Of a stretch of DNA of 42,281 bases, positions 26,222 through 34,098 are shown one piece after another. The notes below the pieces were generated by a model. The model saw only the letters and a list, made by a program, of their open reading frames with translations, did no database searches and was not told the DNA's origin. Location of the stretch: assembly GCA_025362035.1 (NCBI GenBank), contig JANYIN010000041.1, positions 1-42,281 of the forward strand, in the 5' to 3' direction. Origin of the DNA: Gemmatimonadaceae bacterium. GTDB lineage: Bacteria > Gemmatimonadota > Gemmatimonadetes > Gemmatimonadales > Gemmatimonadaceae. The position numbers and the translations under genes were made by a program. Every line of letters begins with the position of its first letter. The first letter of the stretch is position 1.

Positions 26222-27412
26222 ATGGAAAAAGGAGCCGCGAGCACGGGAATCATCCTGTTGCTCGCCGGTATTAATTTCGTGAACTGGCTGGACTTCTTCC
26301 TGGTCGGTCCGCTCGGTCCCGACTTCGCCAAGGCTCTCGACATCTCCGTTTCGCAATTGGGTATCGTCACCGGTGGATACAGCCTGGCAGCGGCGCTCGC
26401 GGCGCTCGCCGGCTCACTCTTCCTCGACTCGTTTGGTCGACGCGCCGCGCTGACCGTCTGCATGTTCGGCCTGGTGACCGGCACGGCCCTCGGCGGGTGC
26501 TCGCTTGGCCTGGGCACGATCGTCGCCGCGCGCGTCATCGCGGGCCTCTTCGCGGGGCCCATTCTGGGCCTCTGTTACGCGTTGATCGCGGACGTCGTGC
26601 CCGACGAGCGGCGCGGCGCGGCGTTCAGCGCCATGACCGGCACCTTCGCCCTCGCACAGGTCATCGGCGTGCCGACGAGCCTCGAGCTGGCGCGCGTCGG
26701 AAGCTGGCGGACGCCTTTCTTCGTAGTGGCAGCGATGGGAGCCGCCGTCGCGGTCATTGCGATGTTCCGGCTTCCTCCGCTCGCCCAGCAGGGCCTCGCG
26801 CGTCCGGGAGTCCTGAGGTTCTGGGCGCAACCGACCATGGTCGTGTCACTGATGATGACGGCGGCGCTCATGATGCAAGTGTTCCTCCTGAGTCCCAACA
26901 TTGCCAGCTACGTTCAATTCAACATGGGCATGCCGCGCAGCGAGCTCTCGCTCATGTACTTCTTCGGTGGTGTCGCCAGCCTCGTCGGCAGTCGTGCCGG
27001 CCTGCTCGTCGATCGCATCGGTGGCTCCATCGTGATGCTGATCGGGACAGCGATCGCCACCGTCGTGTATCTGACGTGGTTCCTGCTTCCCGTGGGCCAG
27101 GTACCCGTCGTGGTGTTCTTCTGTGGCTTCACGTTGGCGCAGGCGATTCGCCTCGTGACGCACCACACGCTGGCCTCGAAGGTCCCCGAGCCGCTCGAGC
27201 GCGGACGCTACCTCTCGATGCAAACCGCAGTGCAGCACTCGGCGCTTGCGGCGGGAGGCTTCGTCTCGGCGAGGCTGCTCTCGGAGGGGCCCGGCATGCG
27301 ACTCATCGGAATGCCCAAGGTCGCGCTCCTCGCGATCGTCGTGTCTGCCTGCGTCGCGCCGCTCGCGTGGGCCGTTCACCGTCGAACCGCCATCAAGTCC
27401 GCCGCGCATTGA
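26222..27412 (+). CDS. MFS transporter
   Basis: The product has 396 residues and about 12 predicted membrane helices. Family landmarks are the loop 2-3 motif FLDSFGRRAAL (canonical GxLaDrxGrkxxl) and an early membrane Asp-rich stretch NWLDFFLVGPLG. The ATG at 26222 is chosen over a GTG four codons upstream. It belongs to the aromatic-acid or general sugar/drug transporter side of MFS and could import a precursor or export the product of the neighbouring pathway. It lies 58 nt after the SDR and 58 nt before the second MFS gene on the same strand. Confidence 0.85.
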   Translation: MEKGAASTGIILLLAGINFVNWLDFFLVGPLGPDFAKALDISVSQLGIVTGGYSLAAALAALAGSLFLDSFGRRAALTVCMFGLVTGTALGGCSLGLGTIVAARVIAGLFAGPILGLCYALIADVVPDERRGAAFSAMTGTFALAQVIGVPTSLELARVGSWRTPFFVVAAMGAAVAVIAMFRLPPLAQQGLARPGVLRFWAQPTMVVSLMMTAALMMQVFLLSPNIASYVQFNMGMPRSELSLMYFFGGVASLVGSRAGLLVDRIGGSIVMLIGTAIATVVYLTWFLLPVGQVPVVVFFCGFTLAQAIRLVTHHTLASKVPEPLERGRYLSMQTAVQHSALAAGGFVSARLLSEGPGMRLIGMPKVALLAIVVSACVAPLAWAVHRRTAIKSAAH

Positions 27413-27470
27413 CCGCTTCTCCGCTGGTTCCTGCGTGACCCCGTCGGATCAGCCGTGTAAAGTCCCGAAG

Positions 27471-28664
27471 GTGGCCCCGAGCGATCCGTCACTCTGGCGC
27501 GATCGCAACTTCAATCTGTTCTGGATAGGGCAGACGCTCTCCACGATGGGGAGTGCGTTTACTGCGGTCGCCATCCCCCTGCTCATCTACCGCGCGACCG
27601 GTTCTGTCGCGGGAATGGCATTGATCACGGCGTGTTCAGCGGGTGGCGGCCTGATCTCGGGGATCTTCTCCGGGCGGATCGTCGACGCCACCGAGCGTCG
27701 GCGCTTGATGGTGGTGACGGACCTCCTGAGGGCGATCCTCATGGTGTCGGTCCCCGTGTTGTCCAGCCTGCATGTCCTGTCACTGCCGCTGCTCGGCGCC
27801 GTCTCGTTCTGCGTCGGCCTCCTGGGGAACCTCTTCGGCGTGACGTACACGGCGTTCGTCTCCGAGCTCGTGTCGAAGGCGCGCGTCATCGAGGCGAACG
27901 CGCGGCTTCAAGCGTCAGCGGCCGTCAGCTATGTGGTCGGCCCGGCGCTCGCCGGGATGGCAGCGCAGGCGTGGGGCGCGGAGACCGCGGTGGGGATCGA
28001 CGCGCTTTCGTTTCTCGCGTCGCTGGGGTCGCTCCTGCTCCTCCGGGGAACCTGGGCCAGGCCGGAGCCCCGGCAAGCCTCGGAGCGTTTCGTCGGCGTT
28101 CGTTTCATCCTGGCCACCCCGGTGCTGCGCGTGCTGATGTTGATCCTCGCCGTCGAGGTCTTCGCGACCGCCGCCGCCATCGACATGTTCACGTTCCACT
28201 TGAAAGGGACGCTCGGTCAGAGCGACCTCAGCGTCGGTGGCATGTTCGCTGGTGCGAGCGTCGGCGCCGTCGCCGGCGCTGTCCTGTTGCCGCTGCTCAG
28301 GCGTCGGATCGGGACGCACGCCCTGTACGTAGTGACTGCGGCGGGGATGGCGCTGGCCTTTGCTCTTGTCCCGTTCGCCGGCTCTGTTTTCCTGACGTTG
28401 TTGGTCGCCGTCACCTTCACGCTGGGCTCGACGCTCCGCGGCGTGCTCTCGATGTCTCGCCGCCAGCAGGTGACTCCGGATGCGTTGCTGGGTCGCGTCA
28501 CGGCGGCGTTCTGGTTGGTGCTCGATGGGGCGCGTATGATCGGGGCGGCGACGGTGGGATACCTGGCGCAGAGCCTGGGGACCAACTGGGCGTTTCAGGC
28601 AATGGCAGCGGGCTTGCTCGGGCTGGCGCTGGTGGCGATATCGTCGCGGTCGCTGCGCGAGTGA
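27471..28664 (+). CDS. MFS exporter (MFS_3/EntS-like)
   Basis: The product has about 397 residues when started at the GTG at 27471; a GTG at 27435 is possible. The opening SLWRDRNFNLFWIGQTLSTMGSAFT is the hallmark of the enterobactin-exporter-like MFS_3 group, and FSGRIVDATERRRLM is the loop 2-3 motif. About 12 membrane helices are visible. Members often lie in natural-product and siderophore gene clusters and export the product, which fits the biosynthetic enzymes upstream. It ends 21 nt from the converging third haloperoxidase gene, with no clear terminator between them. Confidence 0.83.
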   Translation: MAPSDPSLWRDRNFNLFWIGQTLSTMGSAFTAVAIPLLIYRATGSVAGMALITACSAGGGLISGIFSGRIVDATERRRLMVVTDLLRAILMVSVPVLSSLHVLSLPLLGAVSFCVGLLGNLFGVTYTAFVSELVSKARVIEANARLQASAAVSYVVGPALAGMAAQAWGAETAVGIDALSFLASLGSLLLLRGTWARPEPRQASERFVGVRFILATPVLRVLMLILAVEVFATAAAIDMFTFHLKGTLGQSDLSVGGMFAGASVGAVAGAVLLPLLRRRIGTHALYVVTAAGMALAFALVPFAGSVFLTLLVAVTFTLGSTLRGVLSMSRRQQVTPDALLGRVTAAFWLVLDGARMIGAATVGYLAQSLGTNWAFQAMAAGLLGLALVAISSRSLRE

Positions 28665-28685
28665 CCGGCCTCTCTCAGGCTCCGA

Positions 28686-30161
28686 TCAATCCTCGGTCCC
28701 GTCGGCACCGTCCTCGGCGTGAGCTCCGTGGCAGTCTCCGCCGGCGCGGCCTTCACGCGCGCCGCGGTCATCGTCGTCCTCGTCCTCCACGCGCCGCAGC
28801 GAGTGGCGAATGACGAACTTGCCGATTTGCTTTCCCAGGCCCCTGCCCGCGGTGTCCGCGTGCCGCGTGTGGATGCCGGCCCAGACGCGAGCTCCCATAA
28901 CCTCGTCGACCATCCCGTCGAAGCTGTCGAAGTGCCGGGCGATCGGCGGGTTCTGGCCGCGCCCTGCCGCGCTGGTCAGGTCCAGGCTGACGGTTCCACG
29001 GTGACCACGGTCGTCATCGTCCTCGTGCCCCAAGAACAGATGGTTGAGCACGACGGCGCCGGCACTGCTCTGGCTCGCATGCAGGCTGGTGAAGTCGGGA
29101 TGCGCCGGGGTGGTCCGCAACGGCACCCAGGACGGATCGCCGACGGTATTGGGATTCCCGTCAGTGTCGCCGGCGCGAATGGCCACGATGGGGCGCCATG
29201 ACGCGAGCCCCGGCGTTGTAGCGTACTGCTCCTTCCCATAGTACCCGGCGATCTGAGCGTCCGCGAGCGCGATGTTCAAGAGGGCGAAGGTACGCGCCGT
29301 GTCCTCGAGCGAGAGCTTCCTCGCGGCAGTGACCTGGCGCGCCGCCTGGTTCCAGGGGTTCAGCGTCGGGTCGAACCAGAAGTTCGCGGCGTCGGTTTGG
29401 TCTGCCGTTCGCGTCGTGCTGTTGAGGGCGCCGTCTGCTTTGACCTCATTGTAGTCGGCAGTGTACTCGTCACTCGTCAGCGCGTACGGCGGCTCGGTGA
29501 GGAATTGCGACGGGCTGCGCATCACCCACGGCGTGAGGAACGCGTACTGGGGATCGATGAACGGCGCGAACGCCGGTCCGGAGGGCACCCAAACACCCGG
29601 CCCGGTCGCGGAAGTCCAGAGCGGGTTGAGTGGGCCCCATGTCAGCACGGCCGTGCTCCCGTCGGTCGCTCGAAGCCCGAGGATCTCCTGCGCCGCAGCC
29701 ACTCCGAGAGCGACGCCATCCGCCTGTCCGGCCGCGGGCAGGCCCGCGAGCGCCGTGTTGTAACTCGCGTCCAACGACGCCTGGTCTATCGGGAACAGCG
29801 CGACCAGCGAATAGTGCGCGGCGGCGAGCGCGGCCGCTTCGGCCGATGCTCCGCGAGCAAACGGGAGCTTTGCCTTGTACGGCGCGTACTTCCCATTGAT
29901 CGAGTTCACGGCCTCGTAGACGGAGACTTGCACGATCGCCGCAAGCCTGGAGCGTCGAACCGCGCTCGGGGTGCGGGCGCCGATCTCGCTGACGGTGATG
30001 AGGTTCCAGTCGAGGATGATCTGGCCACCGAACACGGCGTTCTTCGCGATGCCCTCAGTCGTCTCTCCTACACTCTCCGCAGGTTTGGAACTGCAGCCGC
30101 CGCCCCAGGCGAGCGCCAACAGACCAAAAACTCCGAGCACGGCATTGCGTGATTGGGTCAT
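28686..30161 (-). CDS. Vanadium-dependent haloperoxidase-like lipoprotein 3, altered vanadate loop
   Basis: The product has 491 residues; the start has an AGGAGA ribosome-binding site at 30168-30173 and leads into a lipoprotein signal (Cys23). It is very close to haloperoxidase 1 over the whole length, with the same signal, LDWNLIT opening, Asp-rich insert (380-385) and acidic tail. Lys310, Arg323, His361, Arg425 and His431 are kept. However, the loop that reads PGSH in the other two copies reads TSLH (358-361). This loses the Pro-Gly-Ser but puts a Ser at the position of Ser402 in classical chloroperoxidase. Activity may therefore differ or be lost. It stands alone between two transporter genes, 22 kb from its paralogues. 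Confidence 0.85.
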   Translation of the reverse strand: MTQSRNAVLGVFGLLALAWGGGCSSKPAESVGETTEGIAKNAVFGGQIILDWNLITVSEIGARTPSAVRRSRLAAIVQVSVYEAVNSINGKYAPYKAKLPFARGASAEAAALAAAHYSLVALFPIDQASLDASYNTALAGLPAAGQADGVALGVAAAQEILGLRATDGSTAVLTWGPLNPLWTSATGPGVWVPSGPAFAPFIDPQYAFLTPWVMRSPSQFLTEPPYALTSDEYTADYNEVKADGALNSTTRTADQTDAANFWFDPTLNPWNQAARQVTAARKLSLEDTARTFALLNIALADAQIAGYYGKEQYATTPGLASWRPIVAIRAGDTDGNPNTVGDPSWVPLRTTPAHPDFTSLHASQSSAGAVVLNHLFLGHEDDDDRGHRGTVSLDLTSAAGRGQNPPIARHFDSFDGMVDEVMGARVWAGIHTRHADTAGRGLGKQIGKFVIRHSLRRVEDEDDDDRGAREGRAGGDCHGAHAEDGADGTED

Positions 30162-30293
30162 GTAGGGTCTCCTGAGTCTTCGCCCCGCCGGTAAGGCCCC
30201 AGGGTCGGGGGTCGCCTACCGAGACGGATTCGAGACGTTACGGCTAAAGCACCGACCATGCCGGTCGTAAACGATTGATATCCGGTTTACTTC

Positions 30294-30315
30294 CATGGCC
30301 CTTGCATGGCCCTTG
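30294..30315. repeat. 11-bp tandem direct repeat
   Basis: CATGGCCCTTG occurs twice head to tail, at 30294-30304 and 30305-30315. It lies about 135 nt upstream of haloperoxidase 3 and might be a protein-binding site or simple slippage. Confidence 0.7.
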
Positions 30316-30356
30316 TCGACCAACCGTCCACAGCGAAAGGCGCATTTGGGCGGTCT

Positions 30357-30388
30357 GTACGCGGATCCACCCGAGTGGATCCGCGTAC
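30357..30388. repeat. Perfect 14-bp inverted repeat (hairpin, 4-nt loop)
   Basis: GTACGCGGATCCAC (30357-30370) and its exact reverse complement (30375-30388) flank the loop CCGA. No T-run follows on either strand. It lies 145 nt past the MFS stop and 196 nt before the haloperoxidase 3 start. It may be a terminator, a dimeric-regulator operator or a remnant of a small mobile repeat. Confidence 0.85.
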
Positions 30389-30532
30389 GCGATCGGTGTC
30401 TCGCGCGCGGGACGCGTCGACAGCACGTCCACAGCCCGTCGAGAGGTTGCGGGGTCGAAGGAGCATGGGTTGAAGGCCCACAGCGTGGGCGCCGAATGCG
30501 CTCGGCGCGGCGTTTAACTCTACTGCGAGATA

Positions 30533-31861
30533 TCAACTCAAGAGATCAGCACGTGCGCGCCTCCTATCCACAAAGGGCAAGAGCAGTGCGATGATGCCGG
30601 CCAATCCCACGATGGCCGAAAGCCCGAATATCCCCGCAGTGAACGACCCTGTCTTGTCTTTCAACCACCCCATGAGATAGGGCCCGAGGAAGCCGCCGAG
30701 GTTGCCCACGGAGTTGATCAGCGCGATCGTGCCGGCGGCCGCCGCACCCTGCACGAACTTCGGCAAAATGCAGAAGAACGCGGGGCGGCAGGCGTTCATC
30801 CCGATCATGGCGACGGATATGCCGGCCAGCAGCACCGCCAGGGAGTCGAACGTCACGGAGAGCGCGAGTCCGCCCGCTGCGACGAGGCACGCGACCACGT
30901 GGTGCGCCAGAAACTTCCGGCTCCTGTCGATGTAGACGGACCAAACAACGATTCCGATACTGGCCATCAGGTACGGAAAGGCCGCCGCGAAGCCGATCTC
31001 GAAGGTCGAGAGCCCGCGCTGCTTGAGAATCTGGGGCAGCCAAAGCGTTACGCCTATGACGCCGACGATCACACAGAAGTAAGAGCCCGTGAGGACAAGG
31101 ACGCGGGGGTCGCGCAACGCGGACCAAAGAACATGGGTGGCTTCCGGTCGGCGCTCCGCTTCCAGCCGCGCCTCCAAGGCGTCTCGCTGTTCGGGGGTCA
31201 ACCACCGCGCGTCGCGAGGTCGATCGGGCAGCGCGTAGAGCGTAATGAGGCCAAGGAGACACGCAGGAAGGCCCTCACAGATGAGCAGCCAGCGCCAGCC
31301 CGCGAGACCGAAGGCTCCGTCCGTTCGCAGCAGCGCCGCCGACAAAGGGCCGCTGATGACCGACGATAGCGGGTTAGAGACGATGAACCATCCAAACGTC
31401 CGCGCGCGAACTTCCGCGGGAAACCAGGTCGAGAGGTAGTAGATCACCCCGGGGAAGAAGCCGGCCTCGCATACGCCCGTCAGCAGTCGAAGCCAGTAGA
31501 AGCTCTGGGGCCCGGTCGCGAACGACGTCGCTGCAGCGGCGAGTCCCCAAGTGACCATGAGGCGCGCGAGCCAGCGTCGTGCACCGAAACGCCGCAGCGC
31601 CAGGTTGCTCGGAAGCTCGAACAGAACGTAGCCGACATAGAACATTCCCGCGGCGAACCCGAACTGAGTGGCGCTGAGCCCCAGCTCCTTGTTCATGGTC
31701 AGCGCCGCGAAGCCGACGTTGGCTCGATCGATGTAGCTGATCATGTACCCGACCCCGAGCAACGGAATCAGGCGCCATGCAGCCTTGTTCACGGCCTCCG
31801 CGCTGGCGGACGAGGCGCGCGCGGCCGGGCCCAGTGGCTGATCGTCGGATAGTGCAGGCAT
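30533..31861 (-). CDS. MFS transporter, anion:cation symporter (ACS) type
   Basis: The product has 442 residues and about 12 membrane helices. The opening RLIPLLGVGYMISYIDRANVGFAAL and the following ELPSNLALRRFGARRWLARLMVTWG are characteristic of the ACS group (tartrate, glucarate, phthalate and similar organic-acid importers). The middle loop has PDRPRDARWLTPEQRDALEARL, also typical. It probably imports a carboxylate with protons. It follows the sterol-desaturase-family gene on the same strand after 69 nt and may be co-transcribed with it. Confidence 0.87.
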   Translation of the reverse strand: MPALSDDQPLGPAARASSASAEAVNKAAWRLIPLLGVGYMISYIDRANVGFAALTMNKELGLSATQFGFAAGMFYVGYVLFELPSNLALRRFGARRWLARLMVTWGLAAAATSFATGPQSFYWLRLLTGVCEAGFFPGVIYYLSTWFPAEVRARTFGWFIVSNPLSSVISGPLSAALLRTDGAFGLAGWRWLLICEGLPACLLGLITLYALPDRPRDARWLTPEQRDALEARLEAERRPEATHVLWSALRDPRVLVLTGSYFCVIVGVIGVTLWLPQILKQRGLSTFEIGFAAAFPYLMASIGIVVWSVYIDRSRKFLAHHVVACLVAAGGLALSVTFDSLAVLLAGISVAMIGMNACRPAFFCILPKFVQGAAAAGTIALINSVGNLGGFLGPYLMGWLKDKTGSFTAGIFGLSAIVGLAGIIALLLPFVDRRRARADLLS

Positions 31862-31930
31862 CTACCACCAGTCTACATGACGTGGAAGCGCCCGCAGAGG
31901 GGACGAATCCGGTCTAGGAGAACGGCGCGG

Positions 31931-33184
31931 CTATTGCCCTGGGGCCAACTGCTCCGTAGAGACGTCGGCTCTCGACGCGCCTTCGGAGACCGACCGCTTC
32001 AGGCCGCCCGTCAAGAAGTCCCGAGTGATAGGCGGCGAATAGGCGATCGAACCGAAAACGATCTTCGCTCTGACCGTCCAGCCCTTGTTCCAGCGTAGCT
32101 CGTAGGCGAGCTGCTGATATCCGCTGAAGAGGATGACGAACGGACTCAGCAGCACGTCTGGAGAATGCGTGAGACCGATGGTCGGGGGACTCGGAGGCGG
32201 TGCCTTGTACGTGCCAAACAATCTGTCCCAAAACATGAAGGGACCGACGAGATCGAGGTTCACCATCATTTCATCGCGGTGGGCGCTATGATGCAGATAG
32301 TGATAGGGACCCGTCGCGAAGCAGTGACAAAGCTGTTTGAAAATTGGGATTCTGTAGACCAGACGATAGAGAGCCGTCGAGTGGTTGGCTTGCGCGGTTA
32401 TGCCCCAAATTGTGTAATAGACGATCAGAATCGTCACGTTTGCGTCGGTCGGAAAAAGGGCCAATAACACCGCGGAAAAAACCAATGCGGGGATATGAAA
32501 CAGGAAGCCGAATACGACGCCCGGTGTGATCATCGGCGTAAGGTACTCGGGAATATGATGGGAGCGATGGACCACTAGCCAGAGCAGTCTCGAGGTATGA
32601 CACAGCCGGTGCTCCCAGTAGTTCGATGCGCCTCTGACGAGCACCAGGAAGAGGATGGCTAGCGGCCCGGGGATCACGGCGACCGCAGGCAACGCGCCCG
32701 TTACCAACTGGGTCGCTGCATGACGCAGGGATTGGAACACGTGTTGTCCCGCGCCGTAGGGGTCCTGGCCGAATCCACTTACCGCGCCGATACCGGCGCC
32801 GATGAGAAGGAACAAACACGCAGTCGTCGCCATCTCGAGCAGGTTGGCGAGCGCATTGGCCCAGACGACGGGTGCCCACTTCTTGCGCTCCGGTCCGTAA
32901 ATCGGGACCCATAGGCTGTATCCAACCGAAGCCATCAGGAGTACCGCCATCGCCAGGATCGTGGCATATGTGCCCGTCCGGCCCATTGCGCCGCCAAACG
33001 GCTGCAATTTGTCTGCGGCCGTAGTCTGAAGCCAGCGTATTGCGGTTTCGAAACCACCGCCGGTTCCGACAAACGCTCCTCCGGACAACGTGGCGATGGC
33101 AACGAAGGCGAGATTCAGATGGCGGCGTCGATCGAGCCCAGCGTCTGCGAGACTGAAACCCCAAATTCGTCTCGCGAAACGCAT
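31931..33184 (-). CDS. Sterol desaturase / fatty acid hydroxylase superfamily membrane protein
   Basis: The product has 417 residues from the ATG at 33184, which has a strong GGAGGT ribosome-binding site 3 nt upstream; an upstream start at 33202 is less likely. Several membrane helices surround the eight-His diiron signature: EHRLCH (His192, His196), HRSHH (206-210), NHS (His268) and YHYLHH (295-299). Such enzymes use O2 to hydroxylate or desaturate lipids or sterols in the membrane. The N-terminal 170 residues are an extra membrane region not needed for the core. Sterols or carotenoids are possible substrates in myxobacteria, but none is indicated here. Confidence 0.87.
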   Translation of the reverse strand: MRFARRIWGFSLADAGLDRRRHLNLAFVAIATLSGGAFVGTGGGFETAIRWLQTTAADKLQPFGGAMGRTGTYATILAMAVLLMASVGYSLWVPIYGPERKKWAPVVWANALANLLEMATTACLFLLIGAGIGAVSGFGQDPYGAGQHVFQSLRHAATQLVTGALPAVAVIPGPLAILFLVLVRGASNYWEHRLCHTSRLLWLVVHRSHHIPEYLTPMITPGVVFGFLFHIPALVFSAVLLALFPTDANVTILIVYYTIWGITAQANHSTALYRLVYRIPIFKQLCHCFATGPYHYLHHSAHRDEMMVNLDLVGPFMFWDRLFGTYKAPPPSPPTIGLTHSPDVLLSPFVILFSGYQQLAYELRWNKGWTVRAKIVFGSIAYSPPITRDFLTGGLKRSVSEGASRADVSTEQLAPGQ

Positions 33185-33543
33185 GTTACCTCCGCACCTC
33201 AAGACCCGACAACCGCCGCTACTTTTCGCAACAACCTGAGGCTAGCGTACCCGAAGTGCGCGTGCGAGGCCCCGGCACTTGAAAGGAAACCGGAACGCGA
33301 AGGGTGCACTCAACCAGGTCTCGCCCACCTCTGCTCACTCCGCGTCGCGCTGCGCCTACACGCCCTCCGCGGTAACCACACTTCGTCAAGGCCGCGCGTC
33401 GCCGACGCGTGGGTCAGGTTGACGGCTGAAGGCTCGATCGGCACCATGGGAGCGTGGGGTAATCGCGAGCCGCGGACAACGAGACGGAGCGCGACGGGTT
33501 GGAGACGATGGCGGTGGCTGGGTACAAGGTGGAGCATCGAGAA
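33185..33543. promoter_or_regulatory. Divergent promoter region; candidate TTGACG box for the HD operon
   Basis: This 359-nt region separates the minus-strand desaturase gene from the plus-strand HD-ATP-grasp-ComB operon. The GGAGGT ribosome-binding site of the desaturase is at 33188-33193. On the plus strand TTGACG (33419-33424) and CACCAT (33442-33447) are 17 nt apart; the second box is poor. I see no gene or strong dyad here. Confidence 0.35.
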
Positions 33544-34095
33544 ATGTCGTTCACTAGAATGGATCAGAGTACGGCGTCGGACTGGGAAGCCATCTTCGTC
33601 GCGGCCCGCTCGTACGCGGCGGAGCTGCCCGCTCGCATCATGGCGACCCTGAGGCAACTCGAGCGACTTCAGGGAGCCTACTCCGTCAATCAGCTCACCC
33701 ATTGTCTTCAGACAGCTACCCTCGCGGAGCGCGCCAATGCGCCCGACGACCTCGTTGTCGGCGCGCTGTGTCACGACATGGGGAAGGTGATCACAGTGAG
33801 GAACCACGGGGCCATCGCCGCTGAAATCCTCTGGCCCTACGTCTCCGAGGAGACGTACCGCATCATCCTCAATCACCAAGAATTCCAGGGCCGGTACTAC
33901 TTCGAGCACACGGGCAACAACCCCGAAGCGCGGGTGCGTTTCGCAGGAGAGTCGTGGTTCGCGCTCGCCGAAAAATTCGTAGACGAGTGGGACCAGGTCG
34001 CCTTCGACCCGAACGGGGAGACATTTCCTCTCGAGCACTTCGAGCCGCTGGTGCGGAAGACGTTCTCGTCCGCCCGCCGAAATCGGTTCGAGTGA
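33544..34095 (+). CDS. HD-domain protein, PhnZ/MIOX-like diiron oxygenase candidate
   Basis: The product has 183 residues from the ATG at 33544. Upstream in-frame starts at 33499 and 33508 are possible; the opening MSFTRMDQSTASDW reads like a natural N-terminus. Metal ligands of an HD domain are visible: His53 (QLTHCLQTA), His77-Asp78 (CHDMGK), His88 (NHGAIAAEIL), His111 (ILNHQEF) and Asp150 (DEWDQVAFDP). The His53-His77 spacing and the FVDEWDQxAFDP ending resemble the mixed-valent diiron oxygenases of the PhnZ/TmpB/myo-inositol oxygenase group, which cleave or hydroxylate C-H next to a heteroatom, more than HD phosphohydrolases. The ATP-grasp gene starts 3 nt downstream and ComB follows it, so it belongs to the sulfonate locus. 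A hydrolase role remains possible. Confidence 0.75.
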   Translation: MSFTRMDQSTASDWEAIFVAARSYAAELPARIMATLRQLERLQGAYSVNQLTHCLQTATLAERANAPDDLVVGALCHDMGKVITVRNHGAIAAEILWPYVSEETYRIILNHQEFQGRYYFEHTGNNPEARVRFAGESWFALAEKFVDEWDQVAFDPNGETFPLEHFEPLVRKTFSSARRNRFE

Positions 34096-34098
34096 ACA

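Larger units (their letters stand above)
30162..30532. promoter_or_regulatory. Dyad-rich non-coding region upstream of haloperoxidase 3
   Basis: I see no gene in these 371 bases. They lie between the haloperoxidase 3 start and the MFS stop, both on the minus strand. They hold inverted arms CGACC/GGTCG (30253-30257, 30263-30267), GTAAAC/GTTTAC (30267-30272, 30285-30290), an 11-bp tandem repeat and a long perfect hairpin (both listed separately). The density of symmetric sites suggests operator and terminator functions. Confidence 0.45.
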
